Positions 17,878-29,500 of a DNA stretch of 64,000 nt are shown here, one piece after another. The notes beneath the pieces are model-generated. The model ran no database searches and was not told where the DNA came from. It worked only from the letters and a program-made list of their open reading frames with translations. The position numbers were made by a program, and so were the translations under genes. Source of the DNA: Saprospiraceae bacterium (GTDB taxonomy: Bacteria > Bacteroidota > Bacteroidia > Chitinophagales > Saprospiraceae); contig JAJCYH010000028.1 in assembly GCA_029262995.1 (NCBI GenBank), forward strand, positions 18,137 through 82,136, given 5' to 3'. Each line of letters opens with the position of its first letter. The first letter of the stretch is position 1.

Positions 17878-18653
17878 TCAGCTGAATACACTCTTAATCA
17901 TGCCCCCGTCAATTGAAATTGTCTGTCCAGTAATAAATTTAGATTTTGGGGAGAGTAACCAAACAGCCAAACTGGCTAAATCTTTAGGGTCTCCTAAGTG
18001 TCCAGTCATTGTTTCATTGACGAATTCCTTTCTTGCTTCTTCAGGAGAAATGCCAAGCAGCATAGCTCTGTTTTCAAACAACTCTTCCATCCTATTAGTG
18101 GCATGGTAACCAGGAGCTAGAATGTTCAGGGTTATCCCTTGATGGGCGACCTCTCTTGAAAGGCTTTTAACAAAACCAAAACAGCCAGTCTAAGGGAATT
18201 GGATAAAATAAGATTATCAATAGGTTGCTTGACAGAAGCACTTTCAATAAAGACAAACCTTCCGTAAGCTTGCTTTTCAAAGTATGGAAGGATAGCACGC
18301 GTAAGTTTAATTTTCCACCGCAGCAAACCTTCATAGGCGTCATCCCAATCGTCAATGATCGTTGCATTAAAACTTTTAGGTGGAGGTCCTGACGCATTAA
18401 TGACTATACCATCGATGACTTTACCTGAAATTAAGCGCATTAAATTACTCAAAGTGACGTCCGTCATGATATCTCCAACAAGTGTTTCTATCTGATCGGG
18501 GTACTCCGCTTTAAACCCTTTTAGTTTTTCAGCATTTCGAGCATTGATTATCAATTTTGCACCCTCTTGTAATAAACAAGATGCAATCTCTCTCCCGATG
18601 CCACTAGTAGCACCGGTTACGATAAAGTTTTTGTCCTTAATTTCAAGATTCAT
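17878..18653 (-). pseudogene. SDR-family oxidoreductase gene broken by a single-base frameshift
   Basis: Two frames join into one short-chain dehydrogenase of about 258 residues. The first (18653-18132) has the Rossmann motif VTGATSGIGREIA, INASGPPP and the FIESAS segment; its frame then runs into a stop. The second frame resumes with GFVKSLSREVAHQG and runs through ITLNILAPGYHATNRM to the C-terminal ITGQTISIDGGM. Restoring one T in the reverse-strand TTTT run (plus strand 18178-18181) rebuilds the whole reading frame; 776 bases is one short of 259 codons. The usual YxxxK is replaced by LSNSLR, as in an FabG-like SDR subgroup lacking the standard tetrad. A sequencing error in the homopolymer is as likely as a real mutation. 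The start overlaps the previous gene by 11 bases. Confidence 0.85.
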
Positions 18654-19002
18654 TACTGTCCATTTCTGTCATTTTTAAGAAAAAAGGAAGAAAGTTTTTC
18701 TCAATGCTTGAATATTCGCCATCCACTTTAAATATACCATGAAGCAATTCTAAAATTTCATCTAATTGGTTTGTATTATAATAATAGAATTTCTTATGGG
18801 CCAAGATAAGCTGAAGACAGGCAAAATCACCCTTCGATTGAAATAGCTTTTCCATTTTGTTAAATATCTCTGATGGACATCTTTTTAGAATAAAATTCAT
18901 TTCTGCATCAGAAAATACATAATCAACGTGACTTGCATAAATGAGCAAGAAACAAACAAATTCTTCTTTAGTTAGCCTGTTTTCAATATCTGATTCAATC
19001 AT
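18643..19002 (-). CDS. Small helical protein, TerB-like
   Basis: A 119-residue acidic, all-helical protein without signal or membrane segment. Two repeats of the kind D-x-x-x-S-x-x-E (YASHVDYVFSDAEMNFI and IFKVDGEYSSIEKNF) resemble the metal-binding helices of TerB-like folds, but similarity is weak and its role is unknown. It starts with ATG 16 bases after kbl, and its end overlaps the SDR start by 11 bases, so kbl, this gene and the SDR gene form one leftward operon. Confidence 0.6.
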   Translation of the reverse strand: MIESDIENRLTKEEFVCFLLIYASHVDYVFSDAEMNFILKRCPSEIFNKMEKLFQSKGDFACLQLILAHKKFYYYNTNQLDEILELLHGIFKVDGEYSSIEKNFLPFFLKMTEMDSNES

Positions 19003-19018
19003 TAAATAGGATAATATT

Positions 19019-20209
19019 TTATATCACGCCTAGTGAACAGCCAACTTTTGTGAACGCCTCTACAGCTTTAATAATATGTTCTTCTTCATGTGCTGCAGAG
19101 ATTTGAACTCTTATTCTTGCCTTTTCTTTAGGAACAACAGGAAAGAAAAAGCCAATAACATAAATGCCTTCGTCTAGAAGTTTGCTTGAAAATTCCTGTG
19201 ATAATTTGGCATCATATAACATTACAGGTGTGATAGGGTGGGTTCCCTTAATAATGTCAAACCCTGCTTTACTCATTTCAGCTCGAAATAATTTGGTATT
19301 GCTTTCTAATTTATCTCTCAATGCAGTGCTTGATGATAGAATATCCAAAACTTTGATGGAAGCTCCCACTATGGCAGGCGCAAGAGTATTGGAAAACAGA
19401 TATGGTCTTGACCTTTGTCTTAACATAGAAACAATTTCCTTTGAAGCAGCTGTAAATCCACCAGAAGCACCACCAAGAGCTTTTCCAAAGGTTCCTGTAA
19501 TAATATTAACTCTTCCAAATGCATTGCAATGTTCTGCTGATCCCTTTCCTTTTGCTCCTGTAAAGCCAGTAGCATGACAGTCATCCACCATTACTAAAGC
19601 ACCGTATTTATCAGCTAGATCACAGATTTTATCAACCTGGGCAATGATGCCGTCCATTGAAAACACGCCATCAGTGGCGATAAGTATTCTCCTTGTACCA
19701 GCATCTTTAGCTTCCTTAAGTTTGCTCTCAAGGTCGCTCATGTCATTGTTTAGATACCTATATCTTTTGGCTTTGCACAATCTTACCCCATCAATAATTG
19801 AAGCATGGTTAAGCTGATCAGATATTATGGCATCTTCGGCACCAAGCAATGGTTCGAATAATCCCCCATTTGCATCGAATGCCGCAGCATACAATATGGC
19901 ATCTTCACAACCAACAAATTCAGCAATTTTCTTTTCAAGCTCTTTATGAATGTCTTGGGTTCCACATATAAACCTAACGGAAGACATACCAAACCCATGG
20001 CTATCAATTGTTCTTTTGGCGGCATCAATAACATCGGGGTGTGAGGAAAGACCTAAATAGTTGTTTGCACAGAAGTTTAATACTTCCATGTTTGCGTTGG
20101 TTCTTATACTCGCCGCTTGTGGTGTAGTTATTATCCTTTCTTCTTTAAAGAGCCCTTCAGACTTAATCGTTTCCAGTTCTTTACGTATTGCTTCATTGAT
20201 CTGATTCAT
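19019..20209 (-). CDS. kbl: Glycine C-acetyltransferase (2-amino-3-ketobutyrate CoA ligase)
   Basis: A 396-residue PLP enzyme of the alpha-oxoamine synthase family that splits 2-amino-3-ketobutyrate with CoA into glycine and acetyl-CoA, the second step of threonine breakdown. Signatures are [51 protein letters not shown] and the PLP-lysine site [14 protein letters not shown]. The length and N-terminus fit Kbl better than BioF or serine palmitoyltransferase, but these relatives share all motifs. No threonine dehydrogenase gene is adjacent; the overlapping operon SDR could be a partner, though its motif set does not support that. Starts with ATG and leads the operon. Confidence 0.92.
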   Translation of the reverse strand: MNQINEAIRKELETIKSEGLFKEERIITTPQAASIRTNANMEVLNFCANNYLGLSSHPDVIDAAKRTIDSHGFGMSSVRFICGTQDIHKELEKKIAEFVGCEDAILYAAAFDANGGLFEPLLGAEDAIISDQLNHASIIDGVRLCKAKRYRYLNNDMSDLESKLKEAKDAGTRRILIATDGVFSMDGIIAQVDKICDLADKYGALVMVDDCHATGFTGAKGKGSAEHCNAFGRVNIITGTFGKALGGASGGFTAASKEIVSMLRQRSRPYLFSNTLAPAIVGASIKVLDILSSSTALRDKLESNTKLFRAEMSKAGFDIIKGTHPITPVMLYDAKLSQEFSSKLLDEGIYVIGFFFPVVPKEKARIRVQISAAHEEEHIIKAVEAFTKVGCSLGVI

Positions 20210-20508
20210 AGCTTAATTTTCATTTAGGACCTAAATATAAACCAGCACAGTTTCTTAAGCTAAATATTGTTTGTTAAAAACAAATTATATTTTTTTTTAA
20301 TATATAGTTCTCAATTAAAGAATTGTTTATATATTTGTGTTATGTGTAATATGTTACACGTGTTTTAGACCCAAAACCGAAACTACAACATCCGATTTAA
20401 CAGTAATAAGTTACTGGTAAGCTCTGTCATGAAGTAAACTATCTTGTCATGCTTGCCATTACTAATTTTTTTTTGAACACTGAATTTTACTTTAACTCAA
20501 GGTCTGAA
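20210..20508 (+). promoter_or_regulatory. Upstream region of giant gene A, with -7 element
   Basis: A gene-poor, AT-rich stretch between the divergent kbl and giant gene A. A forward TATATTTG octamer (20330-20337) matches TAnnTTTG and would give a leader of about 170 bases to the ATG at 20509. No TTG lies 17-23 bases upstream of it. A long T run (20291-20298) precedes the octamer. No terminator or small ORF with support was seen. Confidence 0.4.
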
Positions 20509-23500
20509 ATGAGAAAGATTATTTATTTCTATCCATCCTTTAGGGTAATGTTGATTACTCTAATTTCACTAATTATTAATTTCAATCTTCAAAGTCAATG
20601 CGACTCTAGTCAATTGAAAGGAAGTGTCTATGTAGATACCAATTTTAATGGCATTTATGATGCTGAAGAAGAAGGCAAGGCAGGTGTATTTGTGCGCGTG
20701 CTTAATTCCAATGAATTAATAATAGCACAATCTATTACTGATACCAATGGTGATTATGTCATCTTAGGGTTAAATGATAACCAGGAATACTTGGTTCGAT
20801 TTGATGTTCCTGATGATTTTAACGTATCCGCTGCTGGTATTGATAACGGAACTGACATCCAATTTATCACAAGTCCAACTTGTGAGGTAAGTATGGGTTT
20901 GGTCGGAAGGCAATCAGATTGCTACAACAGTACTGAAATCATTATTTCTTGTTTTGCAAATGCAATTACTTCAGATAACCCTGATCAAGAGACGGTTATA
21001 GGGATTACGCATAAGTTCAATGCAGCATCCAAGGCAAAGGTATATGCTACCAATAAAGAAACTGGTTCAGTATGGGGAATGGCATATAACCCTGATAAGC
21101 AAGAAATTTATACATCTGCTTTTGTGAAGCAACACGCTTCGCTTACACCTTTTGGGCATGATGCCATATTTAAAACAACTTTGGGAAATACCCCGCAAAC
21201 GAGTTTATTGGTAAAATTGTCTGAACTCGGTCTAGAGGTAGGTACTCTTAATGAGACAATTTCAACCAACTGTGCTTATGGCAAACAAGTTGGAAAAATT
21301 GGTTTAGGAGGTATTTCGTTTGATGAAGATAATTCCCATTTATATATTGCTAACCTATTTAATAATAGTATAGTTAGAATTAATGTAAATAATCCTCAAC
21401 CTCAAACGACTAAGGTTTATCCAGTTCCAAACCCTTCATGCACATTTAATGATTTTAGATTATTTGCAGTTAAACATTATAACGGAGCTGTTTATGCTGG
21501 TGTTACTTGTACTGGGGAAACTTCTAAAAATGAAGATGATACTTACTTTCATATATATAAGTTAAATCCAGAGTCTGGTAATTATTCTCTTGAGTTTTCA
21601 AGTGATTTTACCAAAGGAATTTGGTCTGATATAAATAACGATAAAGAAGCCCAGTCTCATTGGTTTACTGATATTGATTTTACTGACGACGCCAATATGA
21701 TACTTGGTATTTCTGACCGTAAAGGACACAACTTTTGCAAAGGAACTATCAGTAGAGTTGATGCCCAATCTGGAGATATATTGGTATTAGAATATATCAA
21801 CAATCAATGGGTACTTGAGAATAACGGTTCGACAAGTGCTTTAATAGGTTCGGGGGTTGGAAATGGTCAAGGTCCTGGTGGAGGAGAATTTTTTGGATAT
21901 GATTTTTTTCCAGTGGATGAAACTATACATCCTGAAATTGCATTGGGTTCGATCGTTGTAGTGCCAAATACAGGAGAAGTTGTGACTACTGTATTTGATC
22001 CAATATTTAATTCTTATTCAGGCGGACTACATAGATATAGTACTTCTAACGGAAAGAAAATTGCTGCTAAAGAATTGTATAATAGTAATATCGATATTTA
22101 CTTTGGAAAAGCAACAGGATTTGGAGATATGACAGCAAGATGTGGAAACCTATCTTCTGAAGTCGGTAATTTAGTTTGGTTAGATAATAACTGTGATGGT
22201 ATCCAAAACGCTGGAGAGCCTGGTTTGGGAAATATACCATTAGAGATTTATAATAGCTCTTGTGAATTGGTAGGAACCACAGTGACCAATGATAAAGGTC
22301 AATATGCATTCAACAAATCAAATGTTGATTCTAACGGCGATGGAATATTGGATGGTCTGACAAAGAATGAGCAATATTTTATAACCATAAGTCAGGACAA
22401 ATATGATGCTTCAGCACATGCCTTTGTTTATAATAATATTTATTATTATCCTACCGTGGATGCTTCCATTGTTAATCAAAATTCGGACCTTAGAGTTAGC
22501 AATGAATTGTGTATTGCAAATACACTTAACTCAACACCTGTAGTTTCAGTTAATACAATTTCAGGTAATAACCCATCATATGATATTGGCCTTAAAGAGG
22601 CAAGTGATTTTGATTTGGCTTTATCAAAAGAGTTCATTTCGGATCCAAATTTCAAAATATATGATATTGTCGAGTTTGGCATTAAAGTATATAACCAAGG
22701 CGGTAAAATTGCAACCGAATTTACTTTAGTTGATTACATGACGCCTGCGTTTACTTTTGATCCTGCATTAAACCCTGGTTGGACTTTAGAGAATGGTAAA
22801 GTCAAGAAGACAGTTACTGATGACCTTGCGCCAACTGAGGAACATACAGAAATCCTTAAGCTTAAGTTTGTTGGTTCAACCAATATTGCACATTTTATTA
22901 ACTATGCAGAAATAGCAGCAGCTAAGGATAATACGGGTGAAGTAGCCTTTGATATTGATTCAACTCCAGATGACATTCCTAATAATGATAAAGGAGGAGA
23001 AGTTGATACATATACAGATAATCTAATTACTGATGATGGTACAAATGATGAAGATGATCATGATCCAGCTAAATTAAATGTACTGGATCTAGCATTAAAG
23101 AATGTTGTCAGGGATGCAAGATTATATGATGAAGGAGAGCATATTATTTTCGATATGACGATTTATAACCAAGGTAATGTCCCTGTTAGTTCATTTGAAG
23201 TTACAAACAAGTTTTCTGAATGTCTATCTTTTGAGCAATCAAAAAATTTAAAATGGGAGCCTACAATTCCAGGTTTTGCGAAGACAACAATTAATGAAAC
23301 CTTATATCCAGGTGAAAAGAAGTTCATTTCTTTAAGACTTCGATTGGATTCTAACTGTGAGTACAATGATGTTCTTGATATAGCGGAAATTTCGAAAATG
23401 GTTTCAGGTATTCCAGGAATTACAATTGATATCGATTCTGATCCTGATGATTTTATGTTTAATGATAAAGGTGGTAATCCTTATGATTTGACAGATAATC

Positions 23501-26500
23501 TTATTACAGATGATGGTACAATAGATGAAGATGACCACGATCCAGCGGTTATTGGTGTAAGAAAAATTGATCTTGCTTTGATGAAAACGACTGAACGAGA
23601 ACTATATGGTCATGGAGATAGAGTGACATTTGATATTAAAATATACAATCAAGGTGATATAACTGTTGGCACTGTAATGTTAGTTGATTATATGCCTGAT
23701 AATACAACTCTGGATGACCTTTCTTGGCAAGTTGATCCTAGTGATCAATCGGGAAGAACCGTATATAAAACGATATCGTTTGAAAATGGATTTGGTCCTG
23801 CAGATGAGCATACAGAACAGATTACTTTATTTATTGAGCAATCTGCCCCAAGCGGTATTTTCATAATCAATGAGGCAGAAATAGCTCAAGTATTTGATGT
23901 GATGGGCGTAGATATTTCTAGTAATGATATTGATTCTTATGCTGACAGCATGAATGGAAATGACATGGGTGGTCAGTTTGCTACAGCTACAGACAACAAT
24001 ATTTTTGATAATGGGCAAATGGATGAAGACGATCATGATCCATCTGGCTTTTTTATTGCAAGTATAACAACACCTTCGGCCTGTAATTGTAGAGATAATG
24101 CAACTGATCCATACAATGGACAATTTTATGATGAGATAGTAATTACTTCAATATCTGGACAGACATGGACCATTGATGAAAGCAATAATATTTATGATCC
24201 AAGTTCGACAGTGAACAATCTTATACCATTAAATGGATATGTATTGATCGAACAGTTACTTGGTGATAACATAAGCGAATATACTTTTACAGGCGTATAT
24301 CAAGATGGTGACCGATACAATATTAGATTTACAAATGGGAATGGCTCTTTTTTGCAATCGAATGGAGGAGGACCTTCATGTACATATAACAGACCTGTAA
24401 TTACAAGTCCGAGTGGATTGTCAGCGGTGTGCTCTGGTTCTGTTCATGAATATACTGTAAGCAATTTACTTGACTGTACAAGCTATAGCTGGGATTTGCC
24501 AGATGGTGGAGGTACTATTTTGGGATCATCGACATCTCAGAATGTACTTGTAGAATGGGATAATGCAGTTGGAGGACCATATCGATTAGGCTTAACGCCA
24601 AATTGTGATTTCAAATGTCTAGCTCCTGTTGTTGAATCAGTTAGCATTGGAAACGGTGGTACAGCTATGAGTTGTTTGGGTCAGGTTAATGTATCCTTAA
24701 ATGCAGACTGTACAACCTATGTTGATTCAGATGTATTTCTAACTTCAGCAATTCCTTTTGGAACAGTATATCAATTAATGTTAATTAATGACCATGGTCA
24801 AATAGTTCCAAATAATTATTTAACTGAAGATTATTTATGGGAATCTTTAACAGCAAAAGTCATTGATCCTTGTACGGGAAATTCTTGTTGGTCGACATTA
24901 ACTGTTGAAGATAAGATGGGACCTCAAATTCAGTGTGAAGACATTTCTATGCCTTGCTATTTAATGCATTCATATGAGCCTCTTGTACTGGATAATTGTA
25001 CTGATGCTACCTATTCGTTAATAGGCGAAACTGTACAACCTTTGAATTGTGACCCTGACTATATTAAGGAAGTAACAAGGATATATGTTGCTACCGATGG
25101 ATATGGTAATCAATCTGCACCTTGTGAGCAGACAATAAGACTAGAAAGGTTAAACTATAACAATATCGTTCCACCATTGGACTATCTTCTTTCAGATGGT
25201 ACCAATCTGACTTGTATTGATAGTATTTATAACGAAGACAATATGCCAGATGTAAAAGTAACTGGTGCTCCTACATTGAATGGGTATCCTATCTTTCCAT
25301 TGCAAGATTTATATTGTAACGTTGCAATAGTATATGAAGATTTCCTTGTCTCTGATTTTGGTTGTGTTAGAAAAATTATGAGGACTTGGAGAATATATGA
25401 AGACTGGTGTACTATAGGCGAATTTTGGACCTATACCCAGGCGATAGAAATTGTAGATACAGAAAATCCTGTTATTGAATGTCCTGAAGATATTACAGTT
25501 AGCTCTGGTGGAGGAATAAATTGTGAGAAAACATTTACTCTAGCACTGCCAGTAATCAGTGATAACTGTACAAGTACTGACTTTATTATTGATATATCAT
25601 ATGATGGAGGATTCTTTCCAAATGTTAAAGGTCCTCAAGTAATAACATTACCAGCAGGTACTTCAGATGTTATATTTAATGTGTATGATGTTTGTGAAAA
25701 TTTAAGCAGTTGTGATCTTACAGTAGTTGTTCTAGACGAAACAGCTCCAGTTGCGGTTTGTGATGAAAATACCGTTGTTTCATTAAGGTCTGACGGTACG
25801 GCAAAAGCTTTTGCTGACACCTTTGATGATGGATCATATGACGATTGTAGTTTGTTCAACACTCTTGTCAAAAGACTAGGGGGTCAATGTGATTGCAAGC
25901 AGCCAAAGTTTGATGACATGCATTATCTTGGTGAAAGAGATGGAAGATTTTATTATTTGTCAAAATTCCAAACACATGGATCTAAAGCTTTCTTGTATTC
26001 TGAAGCTTATGGCGGTATGTTGTTGAGATTGGAATCGGAAGGTGAAGCGGAATGGGTTTATGACAGAACCAGATCATTTATTACAAGCTCGTACTATATT
26101 GGACTAAGTGATGCTAGTCATGAAGGTAGATTTACTTGGTCAAATCATGAGGATCCTACAATTGACCTGTGGGGATTCAATCAGCCATATAATGATGGTG
26201 ATCACGTAGTTACCAATAGTGATGGAGAGTGGATAGTTGTTGACGGAAATGATGTTGAAACATATTATGTACTGGAAGTATCAGACCCTTGTGGTTATAG
26301 CGATGAAGTACATTTCTGTTGTGAAGACGTGAAGCAAGAGCAGATGGTGATATTCAGGGCGATAGATTATTTTGGAAAGGTTAATGAATGTATGGTTATG
26401 GTTGAGGTGCAGGATAAAGTAGCACCAAAAATTCAATGTCCAAGTGATTTTCAGCTAAGTTGCGAAGATGATTTGAATTTGGAAGATCTATCTCAATTTG

Positions 26501-29500
26501 GTATCGCTACTGCATCTGACCAATGTAGTTTTGAAATAAGAGAGGAATTGATTGATGAGAGAAACAGTTGTGGTTTTGGAGATTTGATCAGAAGGTTCTA
26601 TGCTGAAGACAATAATGGATTTAGTACATGTGACCAGAGACTAATATTCTCACAAGACAATAAATTTGATAATAATACAATTATTTGGCCATTAGATTTC
26701 ACTACTGATCTAGGCTGTAATTCTGGCGATTTACATCCTGATAGTTTAGATTTTGAATTTTCTAGACCACAGTATGAATTTAACAGGTGTAGTCAAGTAG
26801 CTGTAACTTTTGCCGATAAAACATATGACTTCTCAGGAACCAATAGTTCTGATGCTTGTCTTAAGATATTAAGAAGCTGGACTGTTATTGACTGGTGCCA
26901 AATGGAAGATCCAGATTATTTGCCGGCTTATCATGAACAAGTAATTAAAGTTAATAATACAGTTGGTCCAGAGATTAGAGGAGGTTGTGATAGTTTGATC
27001 ATTAATACATTCGAATGCGAATTTGAAGATGTTGTATTCTCTGCTATCGCTCAGGATGATTGTACACCAGATAGTGAATTGAATGGTAGATTGTTAATTG
27101 ATATTAACAGTGACGGTAATGGTGTATTTGATATAGAAGATAACGTTTATTCAAATGTTGTTTCTTTTGATGGACAACTACCGCTTGGTAATCATTTTGC
27201 ATTGATTTCATTTTCTGATCAATGTGGAAACACAACAACATGTACAAAGATTATTCAGATTAATAATATTAAGGGTCCAACCGCTGCATGTATTGATGGC
27301 ATCAGCGTTGCATTAGAGCCTATGGATCTTGATGGTGACGGTGAATTTGATACAGAGATGGCTTGTATCAGACCATTTATGCTAGACGCAAGTAGTACAC
27401 ATGAATGTGATATAGATTTTGTCTTGAGTTTTTCTGCGGACCCTAGTGATACAATCAGATGTTTTGATTGTGATGATTTAGGAGAAAATTTAGTTCAACT
27501 TTGGGTGATAGATGCATTCGGAAATACAGATTTTTGTGAAACTACTGTTGAGGTTCAGGATAATAATATGCAAGATTTTTGTCCACGGTTTGACTTGGCG
27601 TTAATTAAAACTTTAGATACAGTTGCAACACCTGGTCCATTTATGCAGGGTAGTGATTTGAGCTTTAACATTGAAGTAATTAATCAGGGCAATATATCTG
27701 CTTTCAATATTGAATTAATAGATTATATTCCTGAAGGGCTGTTGCTAAATGATGGTGATTGGACCGATAACGGTGATGGAACAGCAGAATACACTAGTGG
27801 CATTGGATTTTTGGAAGATTCAACTTCTACGGTTGTAAGTATTGATTTTATTGTTTCAGAAGACTTTATGGGTTTCACGTTGACAAATTATGCTGAAATA
27901 TTAGCTGCTGATGACGATGATAATCCAAATAATGAAGCTCCTGTAGATGCAGACTCAACACCGGATAACATCAATGATGATGTAGTAGGTGGAGATAACG
28001 AAGTTAATAATGCAGGCAATGATGAAGATGATCATGATTTAGAGACTGTTGATGTAGAGCAAATTTTTGACTTGAGTCTTTCAAAGGATATTGGACAAGG
28101 TTTTGCAGGTCCATTTAGTCAAGGGTCTGTAGTTCAATTTGATATTACAATTACTAATGAAGGTACACTTGATGCATATAATGTTCAAGTAGTGGATAGA
28201 GTTCCAGCTGGATTGACATTAAATGATGCTTCATGGAGTTTAATCGGCAACAGAGCAACTTTGGTAAACCCTATTCCATTTATCGCTAGAGGTACATCAG
28301 AGATAGTAACTATTACATTCCTGATAGAAAGTGATTTCATGGATACTGATATTACTAATAGTGCTGAAATAATAGATCCTGATAATGAATTTCCTCAGGA
28401 TGATGAAGATAGTACGCCAGATAATGATGATGAGAATGAAGACGATCAGGATGAAGAAACAATCCAAGTAGAACAGGTATTTGACTTAGCACTTACTAAA
28501 GTAATCGATACCGATAATACTCCTAGTCCTATCAATGTAGGTGATGATGTTAGCTTTATCATAACTGTGTATAACCAAGGTTCATTGGATGCTTTTGACA
28601 TCAGAGTAATGGATTATATACCTGTTGGGTTTACATTTGATGATACTAAGAATCCTGACTTTAGCAGTGGAGGATCAGATGCACAGGCTAGTATTCCGTT
28701 TGTTGGAATAGATGATTTTATTGAATTGGAATTGGTATTAACGCTTGAAGATATGCTTCCTTCTCCTAGCTTGATTAATAATGCAGAAATTACTGCAGCA
28801 AGCAATTTATTAGGTATGACAGATCAGGATGATGATTTGGCTAATGTTAATAATGGTTCGACAAATGAACTAGCAACAGATAACGATATAGATGATGAAA
28901 GACCTAGTGCACCAGGAACTATGGATAATCCAGATGACGAAGATGATTATGATCCAGCACAAGTGGATGTATTTTGTCCTCCAACGGCACTATGTCAGAC
29001 TGATTTAATTTTCGAATTAAACAGTGATGGTGAACTTGATATATTAATTGATGATATTGATGATGGTTCTTCTGATAACTGTAATCAAACATTAAATTAT
29101 ACATTAAGTCAAAGTTCATTTGATTGTACAGACTTAGGAGACTTAACAATTACTCTTACGGTAAGCGTTGATTCTGGATTAATCGATGATTGTGAGGCAG
29201 ATATTACAATAGTTGACAACATCAGTCCAGTAGCAGATTGTAATGATATTATTGTTGCTGTTGATACTAATGGAGAATTGACAATTGTGCCGTCTCAGAT
29301 TAATGATATGTCTTCAGATGCTTGTAATAATCTAGCTTTGGAGTTAGATGTTACAGAATTTGATTGTGATGATTTGTTCCAAAGTAATCCAGTTGTATTA
29401 ACGGTTACAGATGGTAGTGGCAATTCAGATACTTGTGATGCGAATGTTGAGGTCATAGATTTGTTTAACCCAATGGTAATGTGTAACAATACAGTTCTAG

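Noticed and set aside
18132..18200. Programmed frameshift in the SDR gene
   Set aside because: The site has only a four-base homopolymer without a canonical slippery heptamer or a clear downstream structure, and SDRs are not known for frameshifting. Mutation or read error is simpler.
19019..20209. BioF or serine palmitoyltransferase as alternative for kbl
   Set aside because: All share the fold, but the N-terminal region and internal motifs ([29 protein letters not shown]) fit Kbl best. No biotin or sphingolipid genes are nearby.
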